This document shows positions 1 through 9,900 of a stretch of 64,000 nt of DNA, piece by piece. The stretch comes from Sphingopyxis sp. JAI128. GTDB taxonomy: Bacteria > Pseudomonadota > Alphaproteobacteria > Sphingomonadales > Sphingomonadaceae. Position numbers and translations under genes: made by a program. How positions within the stretch are numbered: the first letter of the stretch is position 1; every line of letters begins with the position of its first letter. The stretch covers positions 186,001-250,000 of the forward strand of contig NZ_JACHDA010000003.1 in the NCBI RefSeq assembly GCF_014207235.1, read 5' to 3'. The notes beneath the pieces are model-generated. The model saw only the letters and a list, made by a program, of their open reading frames with translations. It searched no databases and was not told the origin of the DNA.

Positions 1-24
1 TGCGGGGCGCACACCCTCCCTACC

Positions 25-42
25 GCTTACGCTTTGGTAAGC
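25..42. repeat. Small inverted repeat before the first gene
   Basis: GCTTAC (25-30) and GTAAGC (37-42) form a 6-bp hairpin with a 6-base loop. There is no T-run, so it may be the tail of a terminator or repeat lying mostly outside the window. The rest of positions 1-87 shows nothing recognisable. Confidence 0.3.
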
Positions 43-87
43 CCGCGCGGCTAAAAGCGGCCGCGTCTACAAGCGGGGGTATGTCCG

Positions 88-606
88 ATGTTCCGAATGA
101 TGATCCCGGTCGCGGCGCTGTTTCTTGCCACCGGCTGCGGCAAGATGGTCGAGCTGGCGAACCAGACGCACACCGTTGCCGCGCCACGCGAAGAGGTGTT
201 CGCCCGGATGTTCGGCGACGACAGCATGTTCGCGGGCCTGCCGCTCGTCACCAACGGCGGATCGACGCGGCTCTATGAACTCGTCACCAAAAAAGGCGAA
301 CCGGGGTTCGAGAAGATGGTGCCGGAGGAACGGCCCGAGGCCTATAAGATCAAGATCGCGGTCGCCATGGAAATCCCGCGCGAGGCGCATCTGATCTACA
401 GCGTCGACGATGGCGCGCTCGAAACGGGGCTGAAGTTCACGTTCGAGGAATTGGCCCCGGATCGGACCCGCGTGGCGTTCGCCATCGACGAACTGAGCGG
501 CGACGGCGCGAAGGGTCTGCAGGTCAACAGATCCGCGCTGAGGCGGATCGCGCGCGATGCGCTGAACAAGCTCGACGATTTCGAACAGGTCGACGAAGCG
601 GCCTGA
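88..606 (+). CDS. Putative lipoprotein of unknown function
   Basis: The 172-residue product has a hydrophobic N-terminus and a lipobox (LATGC, Cys17), so it is probably a lipoprotein anchored in the envelope. The start at 88 was chosen because it places the signal peptide at the very N-terminus. The mature part is soluble and rich in charged residues, with no motif I can assign. The pattern of strands followed by a C-terminal helix (about residues 140-165) could suit a SRPBCC-like fold, but that is a guess. The next gene also encodes a lipoprotein 85 bp downstream, so the two may share a transcript. Confidence 0.75.
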   Translation: MFRMMIPVAALFLATGCGKMVELANQTHTVAAPREEVFARMFGDDSMFAGLPLVTNGGSTRLYELVTKKGEPGFEKMVPEERPEAYKIKIAVAMEIPREAHLIYSVDDGALETGLKFTFEELAPDRTRVAFAIDELSGDGAKGLQVNRSALRRIARDALNKLDDFEQVDEAA

Positions 607-691
607 CGCGCGCCCACGAACAGCGCGGTTGCGCGGGTGGTCCGCAAATGCCACCTTGCCGCGATCAAGATCGCAAAAGGGGTTCTGCATC

Positions 692-2176
692 ATGCGGATA
701 CGCGCCATTTTTCTTTCTCCGCTGCTTCTGACCGGCTGCGGAGGGGGCGATGGCGGAACGTCGCCCGAAGCGAACGCCCCGCCGGCATTCACCTCGCTCC
801 AGACCGCGAGCGTCGCCGAAAACGGCGTTGCGGCCTATCAGGCAGCGGCCACCGATCCCAACGGCGACGCGCTGACCTTCACCATCGACGGCGGCGCCGA
901 CGCGGCGCACTTTTCGATCACTGCCGCGGGCGCACTGCGTTTCAATGCGGCGCCCGACTATGACCTTCCGGGCGATGCCGACGGCGACAATGTCTATTCG
1001 GTGCGGTTGAACGTCAGCGACGGCAGAACGGCCGTCAGCCAGACGGTCAATGTCACGGTGACCAACTCGAAGGAAGGCATATCGGTCCAGCGCGTCGGTA
1101 GCGGATTCAACCAACCGACTTTCCTTCTCGGCATTCCGGGCAGCAGCGACGTCTATGTGCTCGAGAAAGCCGGGAGGGTCTATCGCCTGACCCCGTCGAC
1201 CGGCGCAAAGACGCTGCTCTTCACGATCGGCGACCTGTCTACCGATGGCGAGCGCGGCCTGCTCGGCATGGCGCTACTGCCCAACCCGGCGAATGCGGAT
1301 CGCTTCATGATCTATTGCACCAATGCCGCCGGCGACATCGAGATTCGCGAATATGGCAGCCTCTCCGGATCGCCGCGTATATTGGCGAGGCTGACGGTTC
1401 CGCATCCCGGGGCGAATAACCATAATGGCGGCGCGATGGCCTTTGGTCCCGACGGCTTGCTCTATGTCGGGGTGGGTGATGGCGGGGGCGTGGGCGATCC
1501 CGGCAACAATGCCCAGAATCCCAATTCGCGGCTCGGCAAAATATTGCGTATCCGCGTGGTCGAAGACCCCTATGCGGGTGCATCGGTTCCCAGCGACGAG
1601 GGTTTCCTGGCGCCCGCGCCGGGCAATCCCTATCTCGCCGGTGGAGGCGACCGCTATGTCTACGCGCTCGGCCTGCGCAATCCGTTCCGTTTTTCCTTCT
1701 CGGGATCGACGCTGATCATCGGCGACGTCGGTCAGGGTGCCGTCGAAGAAATCGATATGGTGACGACCACCCAGCCGGGCCTCAATTTCGGCTGGCGCTT
1801 CAGGGAAGGCACCCAGCCCTATAGCGGCACGCCGCCCGGCGGGCTGACCGATCCGGTCGCCGAATATGGCCATGGCGACGGCCCGCGACAGGGCAAGTCG
1901 ATTACCGGCGGCTATGTCTATCGCGGCCCGGTCACCTCGCTTCAGGGTCAATATGTCTTCGCGGACTTCGTTTCGGACAATATCTGGACGATTCCCTTTG
2001 CCGGTTTCATCCCCGGACAGACGCTCGCGTCGTCGCGTTTCGCGCTGCGGAACGAGGATTTCGCGCCCGACGCGGGGACGCTGAACTCGATCGCCTCCTT
2101 TGGCGAGGACAGCGCGGGCAATCTGTTCATAGTCAGTCTCGGCGGCGATATTTTCATGGTGCGGCAAGGAAGCTGA
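692..2176 (+). CDS. PQQ-dependent sugar dehydrogenase-like lipoprotein with cadherin-like domain
   Basis: This 494-residue lipoprotein belongs to the glucose/sorbosone dehydrogenase (soluble PQQ aldose dehydrogenase) family, which oxidises sugars in the periplasm with PQQ. The ATG at 692 puts the lipobox (LLTGC, Cys16) correctly; a TTG at 629 would bury it. Residues about 27-125 look like one cadherin-type repeat (DPNGDALTF, then VRLNVSDG). The rest is the beta-propeller domain with family motifs NHNGGAMAFGPDG, GKILRIR, LGLRNPFRF and GDVGQGAVEEID. The cadherin-like module is an addition to the usual propeller. Substrate cannot be predicted. No PQQ synthesis genes lie in the window. Confidence 0.85.
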   Translation: MRIRAIFLSPLLLTGCGGGDGGTSPEANAPPAFTSLQTASVAENGVAAYQAAATDPNGDALTFTIDGGADAAHFSITAAGALRFNAAPDYDLPGDADGDNVYSVRLNVSDGRTAVSQTVNVTVTNSKEGISVQRVGSGFNQPTFLLGIPGSSDVYVLEKAGRVYRLTPSTGAKTLLFTIGDLSTDGERGLLGMALLPNPANADRFMIYCTNAAGDIEIREYGSLSGSPRILARLTVPHPGANNHNGGAMAFGPDGLLYVGVGDGGGVGDPGNNAQNPNSRLGKILRIRVVEDPYAGASVPSDEGFLAPAPGNPYLAGGGDRYVYALGLRNPFRFSFSGSTLIIGDVGQGAVEEIDMVTTTQPGLNFGWRFREGTQPYSGTPPGGLTDPVAEYGHGDGPRQGKSITGGYVYRGPVTSLQGQYVFADFVSDNIWTIPFAGFIPGQTLASSRFALRNEDFAPDAGTLNSIASFGEDSAGNLFIVSLGGDIFMVRQGS

Positions 2177-2262
2177 TCGCTGCCTCGGTATCCTGGCCGG
2201 ACGGGAGAGGTTGCCGGGGCACGCCCAAGACGGCAGAAGGGAGGCGTTCAGAGGAGCCCCCC

Positions 2263-3573
2263 ATGAAATCATTGCCCTTCGCCGCGCTCGTCGTCCTCCA
2301 GCTCGCCCTCGCGCCCACCGCCGAGGCAAAGCTCAGCAAGGCGGAAAGCAGCATGGTGCACACCGTCGCAGCCGAAAGCGAGCGCAGCGTCGCGCTGCTC
2401 GAAAAGCTGGTCAACCAGAACAGCGGCTCGCTCAACCTCGCAGGGGTCGAAAAGGTCGGTGCGATGATGCGCGCCGAACTCGAACCCCTTGGTTTCAAAG
2501 TCGAATGGAAACCGATGCACGAAACCGGCCGCGCCGGACATCTGATCGCGACGCACGCCGGCAGGCCCGACACCAAGCGCCTGCTCCTCATCGCGCATCT
2601 CGATACGGTATTCGAACCTGATTCGCCGTTCCAGCGCTTCGAGCGCATGGGCGACAAGGCGAAAGGTCCGGGCGCCGGCGACGACAAGGGCGGAATGGTC
2701 GTCGTCGTCGCGGCGCTGCGCGCGATGCACAAGGCGGGAACGCTGAAGGGCGCGAACATCGAATTTCATATGACCGGCGACGAGGAAGATGCGGGCGACC
2801 CGGTCGATACAGCGCGCGCCGACCTGATCGCCGCGGGCAAGCGTGTCGACGTCGCGCTGGGGTTCGAGGGGCTGGTCCGCGATGGCGGCGCCGACATGAG
2901 CTCGATCGCCCGGCGCTCGTCAGAAAGCTGGCAAGTCACCGCAACGGGCAAGACGGGACACAGTTCGGGCATTTTCAGCGCCGATTCCGGCGACGGCGCG
3001 ATCTATGAACTCGCGCGCATCATCCACCGCTTTCGCACCGAGCTGCCCGAACCGAACCTGACCTTCAACGTCGGGCTGATCGCGGGCGGCGAGCAGGTGT
3101 CGCTCGACGAGGGCAAGATTCGCGCAAGCGCGAACGGCAAGACCAACATCATCGCCGCCACCGCGATTGCGCGCGGCGACCTGCGCACGCTGTCGGGCGA
3201 GCAGGCGGCGCGGGTGAAGGAAAAGATGGCCGCGATCGTTGCCGATCACGCCCCCGGCACCGGGGCCACGCTCGCTTTCGACCCCGGCGGCTATCCGGCG
3301 ATGGCGCCCACCGATGGCAACCGCGCGTTGCTGATCCGGCTCAACGCCGTCAACCGCGACCTCGGACTGGCCGAAATGGCCGCGCTCGATCCATTAAAGC
3401 GCGGCGCCGCCGACATCAGTTTCGTCGCGCCGCACGTCGACAGCCTCGCCGGACTTGGCGCCTATTCGACGGGCGATCACGGCCCCGAGGAAACGGTCGA
3501 CATCCCCAGCATCACGCGGCAAGCGACGCGTGCTGCCATCCTGATGTCACGCCTTTCTGCTGAAAAGCGCTAA
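2263..3573 (+). CDS. Secreted M20-family metallopeptidase (carboxypeptidase G2-like)
   Basis: The product is a 436-residue zinc peptidase of the M20/M25/M40 family with a cleavable signal peptide (about residues 1-22, ending TAEA), so it should act in the periplasm or outside. Zinc-binding and catalytic motifs are visible: AHLDTV (about 111-116), GAGDDKGG (about 137-144) and TGDEED (about 161-166), with a dimerisation domain in the middle and a late His in SFVAPHVD. Length is normal. The family removes C-terminal residues from peptides or acylated amino acids; the exact substrate is not predictable. A likely ribosome site (GGAGCC) precedes the ATG. Confidence 0.88.
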   Translation: MKSLPFAALVVLQLALAPTAEAKLSKAESSMVHTVAAESERSVALLEKLVNQNSGSLNLAGVEKVGAMMRAELEPLGFKVEWKPMHETGRAGHLIATHAGRPDTKRLLLIAHLDTVFEPDSPFQRFERMGDKAKGPGAGDDKGGMVVVVAALRAMHKAGTLKGANIEFHMTGDEEDAGDPVDTARADLIAAGKRVDVALGFEGLVRDGGADMSSIARRSSESWQVTATGKTGHSSGIFSADSGDGAIYELARIIHRFRTELPEPNLTFNVGLIAGGEQVSLDEGKIRASANGKTNIIAATAIARGDLRTLSGEQAARVKEKMAAIVADHAPGTGATLAFDPGGYPAMAPTDGNRALLIRLNAVNRDLGLAEMAALDPLKRGAADISFVAPHVDSLAGLGAYSTGDHGPEETVDIPSITRQATRAAILMSRLSAEKR

Positions 3574-3667
3574 ACTGCCGCGTTTGGCAGTTGGCCTCGC
3601 TTGATTCATCCGCCACAGTGATTAGGTGGCAATCCGAGACGGATTCACCGCCGATGGGAGACAGGAC

Positions 3668-5101
3668 ATGAGCACCGAAACGCACCTCAAACAACATTAT
3701 ATCGGCGGCCGCTGGGTCGATTCGAAGGGCGGCAAGCTCCACGATGTCATCAACCCGGCGACCGAGGAGGCGGCCTCGACCGTCGTGCTCGGCACCGCCG
3801 CCGACGTCGATGATGCGGTCGCCGCGGCGAAAGAGGCCTTCAAAAGCTTCTCGCAGACGACGCGCGAGGAACGTCTCGACCTACTGAACCGCATCGTCGA
3901 AGAGTATAAGAAGCGCGCACCCGACCTCGCCAAGTCGATGGCCTCCGAAATGGGCGCGCCGGTCAGCTTCGCGGGCACCGCGCAGGTCGGCGCCGGCATC
4001 GGCGGCTTCCTCGGCACGATCGCCGCGCTGAAAGATTTCAGCTTCACCGAAAAATATGCCGCGGGCATGATCGCCTATGAACCGATCGGCGTCGTCGGCA
4101 TGATCACGCCGTGGAACTGGCCCCTCAACCAGATCGCACTCAAAGTTGCCCCCGCGCTCGCCGCGGGCAACACGATGGTGCTGAAGCCGTCGGAAGAATG
4201 CCCAGGCAATGCGGTGATCTTCGCCGAGATCCTCGACGCCGCAGGCGTCCCGCCGGGCGTGTTCAACCTCGTGCAGGGCGACGGTCCGACCGTCGGCAAT
4301 GCGATCAGCGCGCACCCCGGCATCGAAATGGTGAGCTTTACCGGCTCGACCCGCGCGGGCATCCTCGTCGCCAAGGCGGCGGCAGACACCGTAAAGCGCG
4401 TCCATCAGGAACTCGGCGGCAAATCGCCGAACATCGTCCTGCCCGACGCCGATTTCGAAGCGGTGCTGCCGCCCACGGTGCAGGGCGTGCTCGTCAACAC
4501 GGGGCAGAGCTGCATCGCGCCGACGCGCATTCTCGTCCAGAAAGAGCGCGAAGCCGAAGCGGTCGGTGTGATCAAGGCGATGTTCGACGGCACCCAGGTC
4601 GGCGACCCGATGAGTGAAGGCGGTCATATCGGCCCCGTCGTCAACAAGGCACAGTTCGACAAGATCCAGGGCCTGATCCAGTCGGCAATCGACGAAGGCG
4701 CGACGCTCGAAACCGGCGGCACCGGCCTGCCGAGCAACGTCAACCGCGGCTATTATATCAAGCCGACCGTCTTTTCGGGCGTCACCCCCGACATGCGTAT
4801 CGCGAAGGAAGAGGTGTTCGGGCCGGTCGCGACGATCATGGCCTACGACACGCTCGACCAGGCGGTCGATATCGCGAACGATACCGAATATGGCCTGTCG
4901 GCCGTCGTTTCGGGCGATCCCGCCAAGGCCGCTGAAATCGCGCCCAAGCTGCGCGCCGGCATGGTCGCCGTCAATGCCTGGGGTCCCGGACCGGGCGCGG
5001 CGTTCGGCGGATACAAGGCGTCGGGCAATGGGCGCGAAGGCGGTGTGTTCGGCCTTAAGGACTTCATGGAAGTGAAGTCGATCAGCGGCATCCCGGCGTA
5101 A
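3668..5101 (+). CDS. NAD(P)-dependent aldehyde dehydrogenase
   Basis: This 477-residue enzyme of the ALDH superfamily oxidises an aldehyde to a carboxylate with NAD(P). The catalytic Cys282 lies in NTGQSCIAPT, the general base is Glu248 in HQELGGKSPN, the oxyanion Asn150 is in ITPWNWP and the cofactor-site Lys173 is in VLKPSE. The chosen ATG at 3668 follows a GGGAGACAGGA ribosome site; an upstream start at 3626 would add residues unlike the family. It looks like the broad-specificity class seen in many sphingomonads. It stands alone, so context does not give a substrate. Confidence 0.9.
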   Translation: MSTETHLKQHYIGGRWVDSKGGKLHDVINPATEEAASTVVLGTAADVDDAVAAAKEAFKSFSQTTREERLDLLNRIVEEYKKRAPDLAKSMASEMGAPVSFAGTAQVGAGIGGFLGTIAALKDFSFTEKYAAGMIAYEPIGVVGMITPWNWPLNQIALKVAPALAAGNTMVLKPSEECPGNAVIFAEILDAAGVPPGVFNLVQGDGPTVGNAISAHPGIEMVSFTGSTRAGILVAKAAADTVKRVHQELGGKSPNIVLPDADFEAVLPPTVQGVLVNTGQSCIAPTRILVQKEREAEAVGVIKAMFDGTQVGDPMSEGGHIGPVVNKAQFDKIQGLIQSAIDEGATLETGGTGLPSNVNRGYYIKPTVFSGVTPDMRIAKEEVFGPVATIMAYDTLDQAVDIANDTEYGLSAVVSGDPAKAAEIAPKLRAGMVAVNAWGPGPGAAFGGYKASGNGREGGVFGLKDFMEVKSISGIPA

Positions 5102-5109
5102 GCCATATT

Positions 5110-5224
5110 CCTCCCTGTGGCCGCAGGCCATGGGGAGGGGGACGACCCGCATAAAACGAGTGGTGGGAGGGGCCGCGCTCTACCCGCCCCTCCGTCAGCC
5201 GCATCGCGACCGCCACCTCCCCAT
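5110..5224. repeat. Intergenic palindromic repeat, copy 1 (CTCCC...CACCTCCCC family)
   Basis: A roughly 115-bp element contains CCTCCCTGTGG, GGGGAGGGG, GTGG(G)AGGGGCCGCG, CCCCTCCGTCAGCC and CCACCTCCCC in the same order as the element at 27448-27560. Inverted GGGGAGG/CCTCCCC segments can fold into stems. Hairpin elements of this kind are scattered between genes in sphingomonads. It carries no coding potential. Confidence 0.75.
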
Positions 5225-5309
5225 CGTTTCGCGACAGGCAGGATCGAGCCCCTCCCGTTTACGGCAGGGGTTTTGCTTTGAGCGAACTGCCGTTATGCGC
5301 GAACGCATC

Positions 5310-6536
5310 ATGACCGCCCGCTCCCCGCTCGCCCCCGCCGCCTTTCCTGCCCTCCCCGACATCGCCGGGGTGACGCGCCGCGTCGCGCGCGCGCGTTACA
5401 AGGATTGGGATCGCTGCGATCTGACTTATGTCGAACTGTCGCCGGGGACGACGGTCGCGGGCGTCTTCACGCGCAATGTCTGCTGCTCGTCCGAAGTCGA
5501 ACTCGGCCGCGAGCAGGTGAAGGGTGGCAAGGGCCGCGCGCTGATCGTCAACGCGGGCAACAGCAACGCCTTCACCGGCTATCGCGGCCGCGAGGCGGTC
5601 GAACAGATCATGGAGCAGGTCGCCGTTCACCTCGGCTGCGAAGCGAGCGAGGTCTTCGTCAGTTCGACCGGCGTCATCGGCGTGCCGTTGCCCAAGGAAA
5701 AGGCGCGCGCGGGCGTCGAAACCGCACTCACCGCCGAGCTTTGTTCGTGGGAAACCGCCGCCGAGACGATCGGCACGACCGATACCTTTGCGAAGGGATC
5801 GGCCGCCAGTGCGATCGTCGGTGGCAAGACCATCCAGGTCGCGGGGATCGTCAAGGGATCGGGCATGATCGCCCCCGACATGGCGACGATGCTCGGCTAT
5901 CTTTTCACCGACGCCGCGGTCGCGCCGGCGCTGCTGCAGGATATGCTGAGCGAAGCGACCGACGGCAGCTTCAACAGCATCACCGTAGACAGCGACACAT
6001 CGACCAGCGACACGGTGCTGCTGTTCGCGACGGGGCAGGCGGCAAATGCGACGCTCACCACGCGCGACGATCCGGGCGCCGACGCACTGTACGCCGCGAT
6101 CCGGCAGGTCGCGCTCGATCTCGCGCAACAGGTAGTGCGCGACGGCGAGGGCGCGTCGAAATTCATCGAAATCCAAGTGAACGGCGCGGTGAACGACGGC
6201 AGCGCCAAACGCGTCGCGCTCGCGATCGCCAACTCGCCCCTCGTGAAAACCGCAATCGCGGGCGAGGACGCCAATTGGGGCCGCGTCGTGATGGCGGTGG
6301 GCAAGGCGGGCGAACCCGCCGACCGCGACCGGCTCGCGATCCGCTTTGGCGATCATTGGGTCGCGAAGGACGGTCTGCCTGTCGACGGCTATGACGAAGC
6401 GCCGGTCGCGGCGCATCTCAAGGGTCGGGACATTCGCGTCGGCGCCGACCTCGGCCTCGGCGAAGGCCGGGCGACGGTCTGGACCTGCGACCTGACCCAC
6501 GGCTACATCAGCATCAACGCCGATTATCGGAGCTAG
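5310..6536 (+). CDS. argJ: Bifunctional glutamate N-acetyltransferase / amino-acid acetyltransferase ArgJ
   Basis: ArgJ transfers the acetyl group from N-acetylornithine to glutamate, recycling it in arginine synthesis; the bifunctional form can also use acetyl-CoA. The 408-residue chain contains NAGNSNAFTG, SSTGVIG and the self-cleavage site in IAPDMATMLGY, where the proenzyme splits before Thr193 to give alpha and beta chains. The last ATG of a cluster (5295, 5310) was chosen because homologues begin close to the MTxRSPLAP sequence; 5295 would add five residues. No other arg genes are near. A perfect inverted repeat follows the stop codon. Confidence 0.93.
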   Translation: MTARSPLAPAAFPALPDIAGVTRRVARARYKDWDRCDLTYVELSPGTTVAGVFTRNVCCSSEVELGREQVKGGKGRALIVNAGNSNAFTGYRGREAVEQIMEQVAVHLGCEASEVFVSSTGVIGVPLPKEKARAGVETALTAELCSWETAAETIGTTDTFAKGSAASAIVGGKTIQVAGIVKGSGMIAPDMATMLGYLFTDAAVAPALLQDMLSEATDGSFNSITVDSDTSTSDTVLLFATGQAANATLTTRDDPGADALYAAIRQVALDLAQQVVRDGEGASKFIEIQVNGAVNDGSAKRVALAIANSPLVKTAIAGEDANWGRVVMAVGKAGEPADRDRLAIRFGDHWVAKDGLPVDGYDEAPVAAHLKGRDIRVGADLGLGEGRATVWTCDLTHGYISINADYRS

Positions 6537-6544
6537 CTTATGGG

Positions 6545-6604
6545 AACCCCGGCGAAAGCCGGGGCCATGCGGCACCGTAAATGGCCCCGGCTTTCGCCGG
6601 GGTT
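6545..6604. repeat. Perfect 24-bp inverted repeat, likely bidirectional terminator
   Basis: Two arms of 24 bases (6545-6568 and 6581-6604) are exact reverse complements around a 12-base loop. They contain the CCCCGGCGAAAGCCGGGG core. The repeat lies between the convergent genes argJ and trxA and could terminate both. The core resembles the hairpin repeat at 29656-29734, so it is also probably a member of a dispersed family. Confidence 0.85.
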
Positions 6605-6611
6605 CACACCA

Positions 6612-6932
6612 TTACAGCGCGCCTTCAAGCCAGCCCTTCAGCGCACTCTTCGGCGCCGCGCCGACCTTGGTGTCTGCGATCTCGCCATTTTTGAACAGGA
6701 TCATCGTCGGGATACCGCGCACGCCATATTTGGCGGGGGCGTTCGGATGGTCATCGATGTTCAGCTTCGCGATCACGACCTTTTCACCCAGTTCGTCGGC
6801 GATTTCCTCGAGCGACGGGCCGATCATCTTGCACGGGCCGCACCATTCGGCCCAGAAATCGACAAGCACGGGCGTATCGCTGTCGAGCACGTCGGCCTGA
6901 AAGCTGTCGTCGGTAATGGCTTTGGTACCCAT
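6612..6932 (-). CDS. trxA: Thioredoxin
   Basis: A standard-length (106-residue) cytoplasmic thioredoxin that reduces protein disulfides using electrons from thioredoxin reductase. The active site [10 protein letters not shown] is intact at about residues 28-37, with the cis-Pro in RGIPTMILF and the buried Asp region DFWAEW. It lies 33 bp downstream of addA on the same strand, an arrangement common in alphaproteobacteria, so it may be partly cotranscribed with the addBA cluster. Confidence 0.95.
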   Translation of the reverse strand: MGTKAITDDSFQADVLDSDTPVLVDFWAEWCGPCKMIGPSLEEIADELGEKVVIAKLNIDDHPNAPAKYGVRGIPTMILFKNGEIADTKVGAAPKSALKGWLEGAL

Positions 6933-6965
6933 AATCAGAACTCCTGAAACGCTGTTGCCACCAAG

Positions 6966-9900
6966 CTAGGGCGTCGGCGCCTCCGGCTCAAGGGCCGAGC
7001 CCCGCAAATTCGCCTTGGCTGCCAGCAAGCCCGGCTTGTGGGCGTCGAGCAAGGCATCGCCGAGGCGGATCAGCCGCGGCGCCGCGGTATAGAGCAAGGC
7101 CGCCTCGACGCGCCGCCCCGGAAAGATCACCCGGAGCGCGTCGCGATAGGCCGCCATCTGACGCAGATAGGCGGACGCGACCTCGGCGCCGTTCGCCGGG
7201 ACGTGCCGCCCCGTCTTGTAGTCGATCACCGTCACCGCATCGTCGGTCACCAGTAACCGGTCGACGATCCCTGCGACGACGACGCCGTCGACCACCGCCG
7301 ACAGCGGCACCTCGGCGAGGCTGCCGATCCCGAACAGCGCCGCGTGCGCGGGATCGTCGAGCACCGTCAGCACTTCATCGACCATCGCCGAACGCGCACT
7401 CTCGCCGAGCGCCGCAGCCTGTGTCGACAGCCAGTGCATCGCGGCGGCGCGGCGGCGTTCTGACCGGACGGCGGGCAGCCGCTCGAATAGCGCGTGAAGC
7501 AGCAGGCCCCGCTCGACCGCCGCCGCGCGTTCACCGCCCTGCGGCGGCGACGCGACATCGTCCTCGCCGAGAGCGGAGGGGGCGAGCGGGCGCGGTGGGC
7601 GCGCTTCTTCGGGCGCCGGTCGCCCAGCCCAGTCGGGGATCGCAATTTCCGCGGTCGCTGCAACCGGCTTCGTCCGCTGACGCGCCCACGTCTTTGCATT
7701 GACCTGATGAACGCGCTTTTGTCCCCAGCGCGGCCCGGCATCCTGCCAGCCGAGCCCCATGGCGTCCATCACGCCGTCGACCGCCGCGTGCCAGCAAAGC
7801 TCGGGTAGCGAGCGATCTTCCTTTTTCGTGATGCCGGCGACCACCAGCAGTTCCTCGGCACGCGTCATCGCAACATACAGCAGCCGCCAATGTTCCTGGA
7901 TCTCCGCCGCGGCCTTGGAGTCGTGCGCCGCCGCGACTCGTCCATGCCGCTCCTCCGCCGGCAGGCCGAAAACCGGCAGCCTGTCCCAACCCTCCAGCGA
8001 CAGGTCGAATCCGCGTTGCCGCTGCACCGGATCGTCGGTCGCGTCGGCGAGGATGACGATCGGCGCCTGCAAACCCTTTGACCCGTGCACCGTCATCACG
8101 CGCACGACATCGCTGCGTGCTTCGGTTTGTCGCTTGATATCGGCGCGGCTCGCCTCGACCTCGCTCAGGAAAGCGAGCAGCGAAGGGGTATGCAGCCGTT
8201 CGAACGCAAGCGCCTGGTTTAAAAGTTCGTCGATCGGATCGCGCGCTTCGCGCCCCAGCCGCGCGTAGAGCCGCCGCCGCCCCTGCATCGGCCCCGACAG
8301 TATGCGATCGAGGAAACGATAGGGCGTCGTCAGATCGGCCATGCCGAGGAGGTGGCGCAGCGCCGCCATCGTTTCCGCAGGCACCTCGGCCTCGCGGGCG
8401 CGCAGTTGCTCCCACAGCGCGCGCTTGCCGCGCCCGTGCGCAAAACCGAACAGATCGTCCTGCGACCAGCCGATCAGTGGCGACACGAGCAGCGCCGCAA
8501 GGTTGAGGTCGTCGAGCGGCTGGATCGCAAAGCGCATGGCTGCAAGCAGGTCCTGAACGCCGAGCGGCTGCGTCAGCGCGAAGCGATCGACCCCCGCGAC
8601 GGGCACGCCAAGCGATTGCAGTCGCGCAACGATCCGCGCTGCAAGGTCGCGGCGGCGGCGGACGAGGATCAATATATCGCCCGGTGCGACGCTGCGCCCG
8701 TCCTTGCCATGCTCGATCCAGTCGCGAACCTCGTCCGCGATCGCGCGCGACAGCCGGAGGCTGGCGGGGTCGTTTGCGGGCGCGAGCGGATCGCCGCCTT
8801 CGCTCGCGTCGTCGTCGGCCGTGTCCTCGCTCTCCCCCGCCGCGAGGGCTTTGCCGACAGGCAGCGGCTGCCACAGTTCGACGCGGCCGGGGTGCGCGCT
8901 GCGGAAGGGAAGATGCGGCGGTTCGTCGCTCGCCAGCCCCATCAATCCGGTGCCGCCGTGCGCAAGCCACGCGTCGACGATTTCGAGCACCGCGGGACTG
9001 GAGCGGTAGTTGGTGACCAGATCGACTTCGGCAAAGGGCTGCCCGCCGTCGGCGGCGCGTTGGCCGAATACCATGCGCGCCGCCGCGAAGGCCGCGGGAT
9101 CGGTGCCCTGGAAGCCAAAGATCGCCTGCTTGCGGTCGCCCACGGTGAACAGGGTGCGGACACGCTCTTCCTTCGCACCCGCACCCGCAAAAAATTCTCC
9201 CGCGAGCGCCGCGACGATCGCCCACTGGCGTGTGTTTGTATCCTGCGCTTCGTCGACGAGGATATGATCGGTGCGCTGGTCGAGCTTGAAACGCACCCAT
9301 TCGCCGAATTGACCGAGGCGGAGCAGCGCCCCCGCGATCGAGATCAGGTCGTCGAAATCGGCCAGCCCGCCCTCGCGCTTCGCCAGCGCGTAGGTTTCGG
9401 CAAAGCGGCTTCCCAAATCCCACGCTGCGGCAAGGTCGTCGGCGACACGCATCGCCGTGACCGTCTCGAGCAGTTGCTGCGCGGCTTCGACGATCTGCAC
9501 AGCACTGTCGGCACAGTCGGTCATCCGGCCTTTGTCGCCCGCGAAGTCCGCGCGCAACTCGCCCTTACCTGTAAGGAAACAGCCAAGCAGTTCGCCAAGC
9601 ATCGCGCTTCGCCCCGCCGGGTCGGCTGCCAGCCACCGCTGCATGACGTCGGCGCACCCGAGTCCGGTCTTGGTGCCCCAAGCCCCTCCGCTCGCCGCAA
9701 CCGCTCGGATCGGCGCCTCGGCAATCGCGCCCGCCGCCAGTTTGCCCACCAGCCACGCTTCGGCATCGCCATCGGGCAGCGCCAGCGCCGCACGCAGATC
9801 GGACGCGCGCGGGGGCAGGATGCGCGTTTCGAACGGCGCGGCAAAGGCGTGGGCGCAGCGCGTCAGGAACGCCATCGCCGCGTCCTGGCCCATCCGCCGC

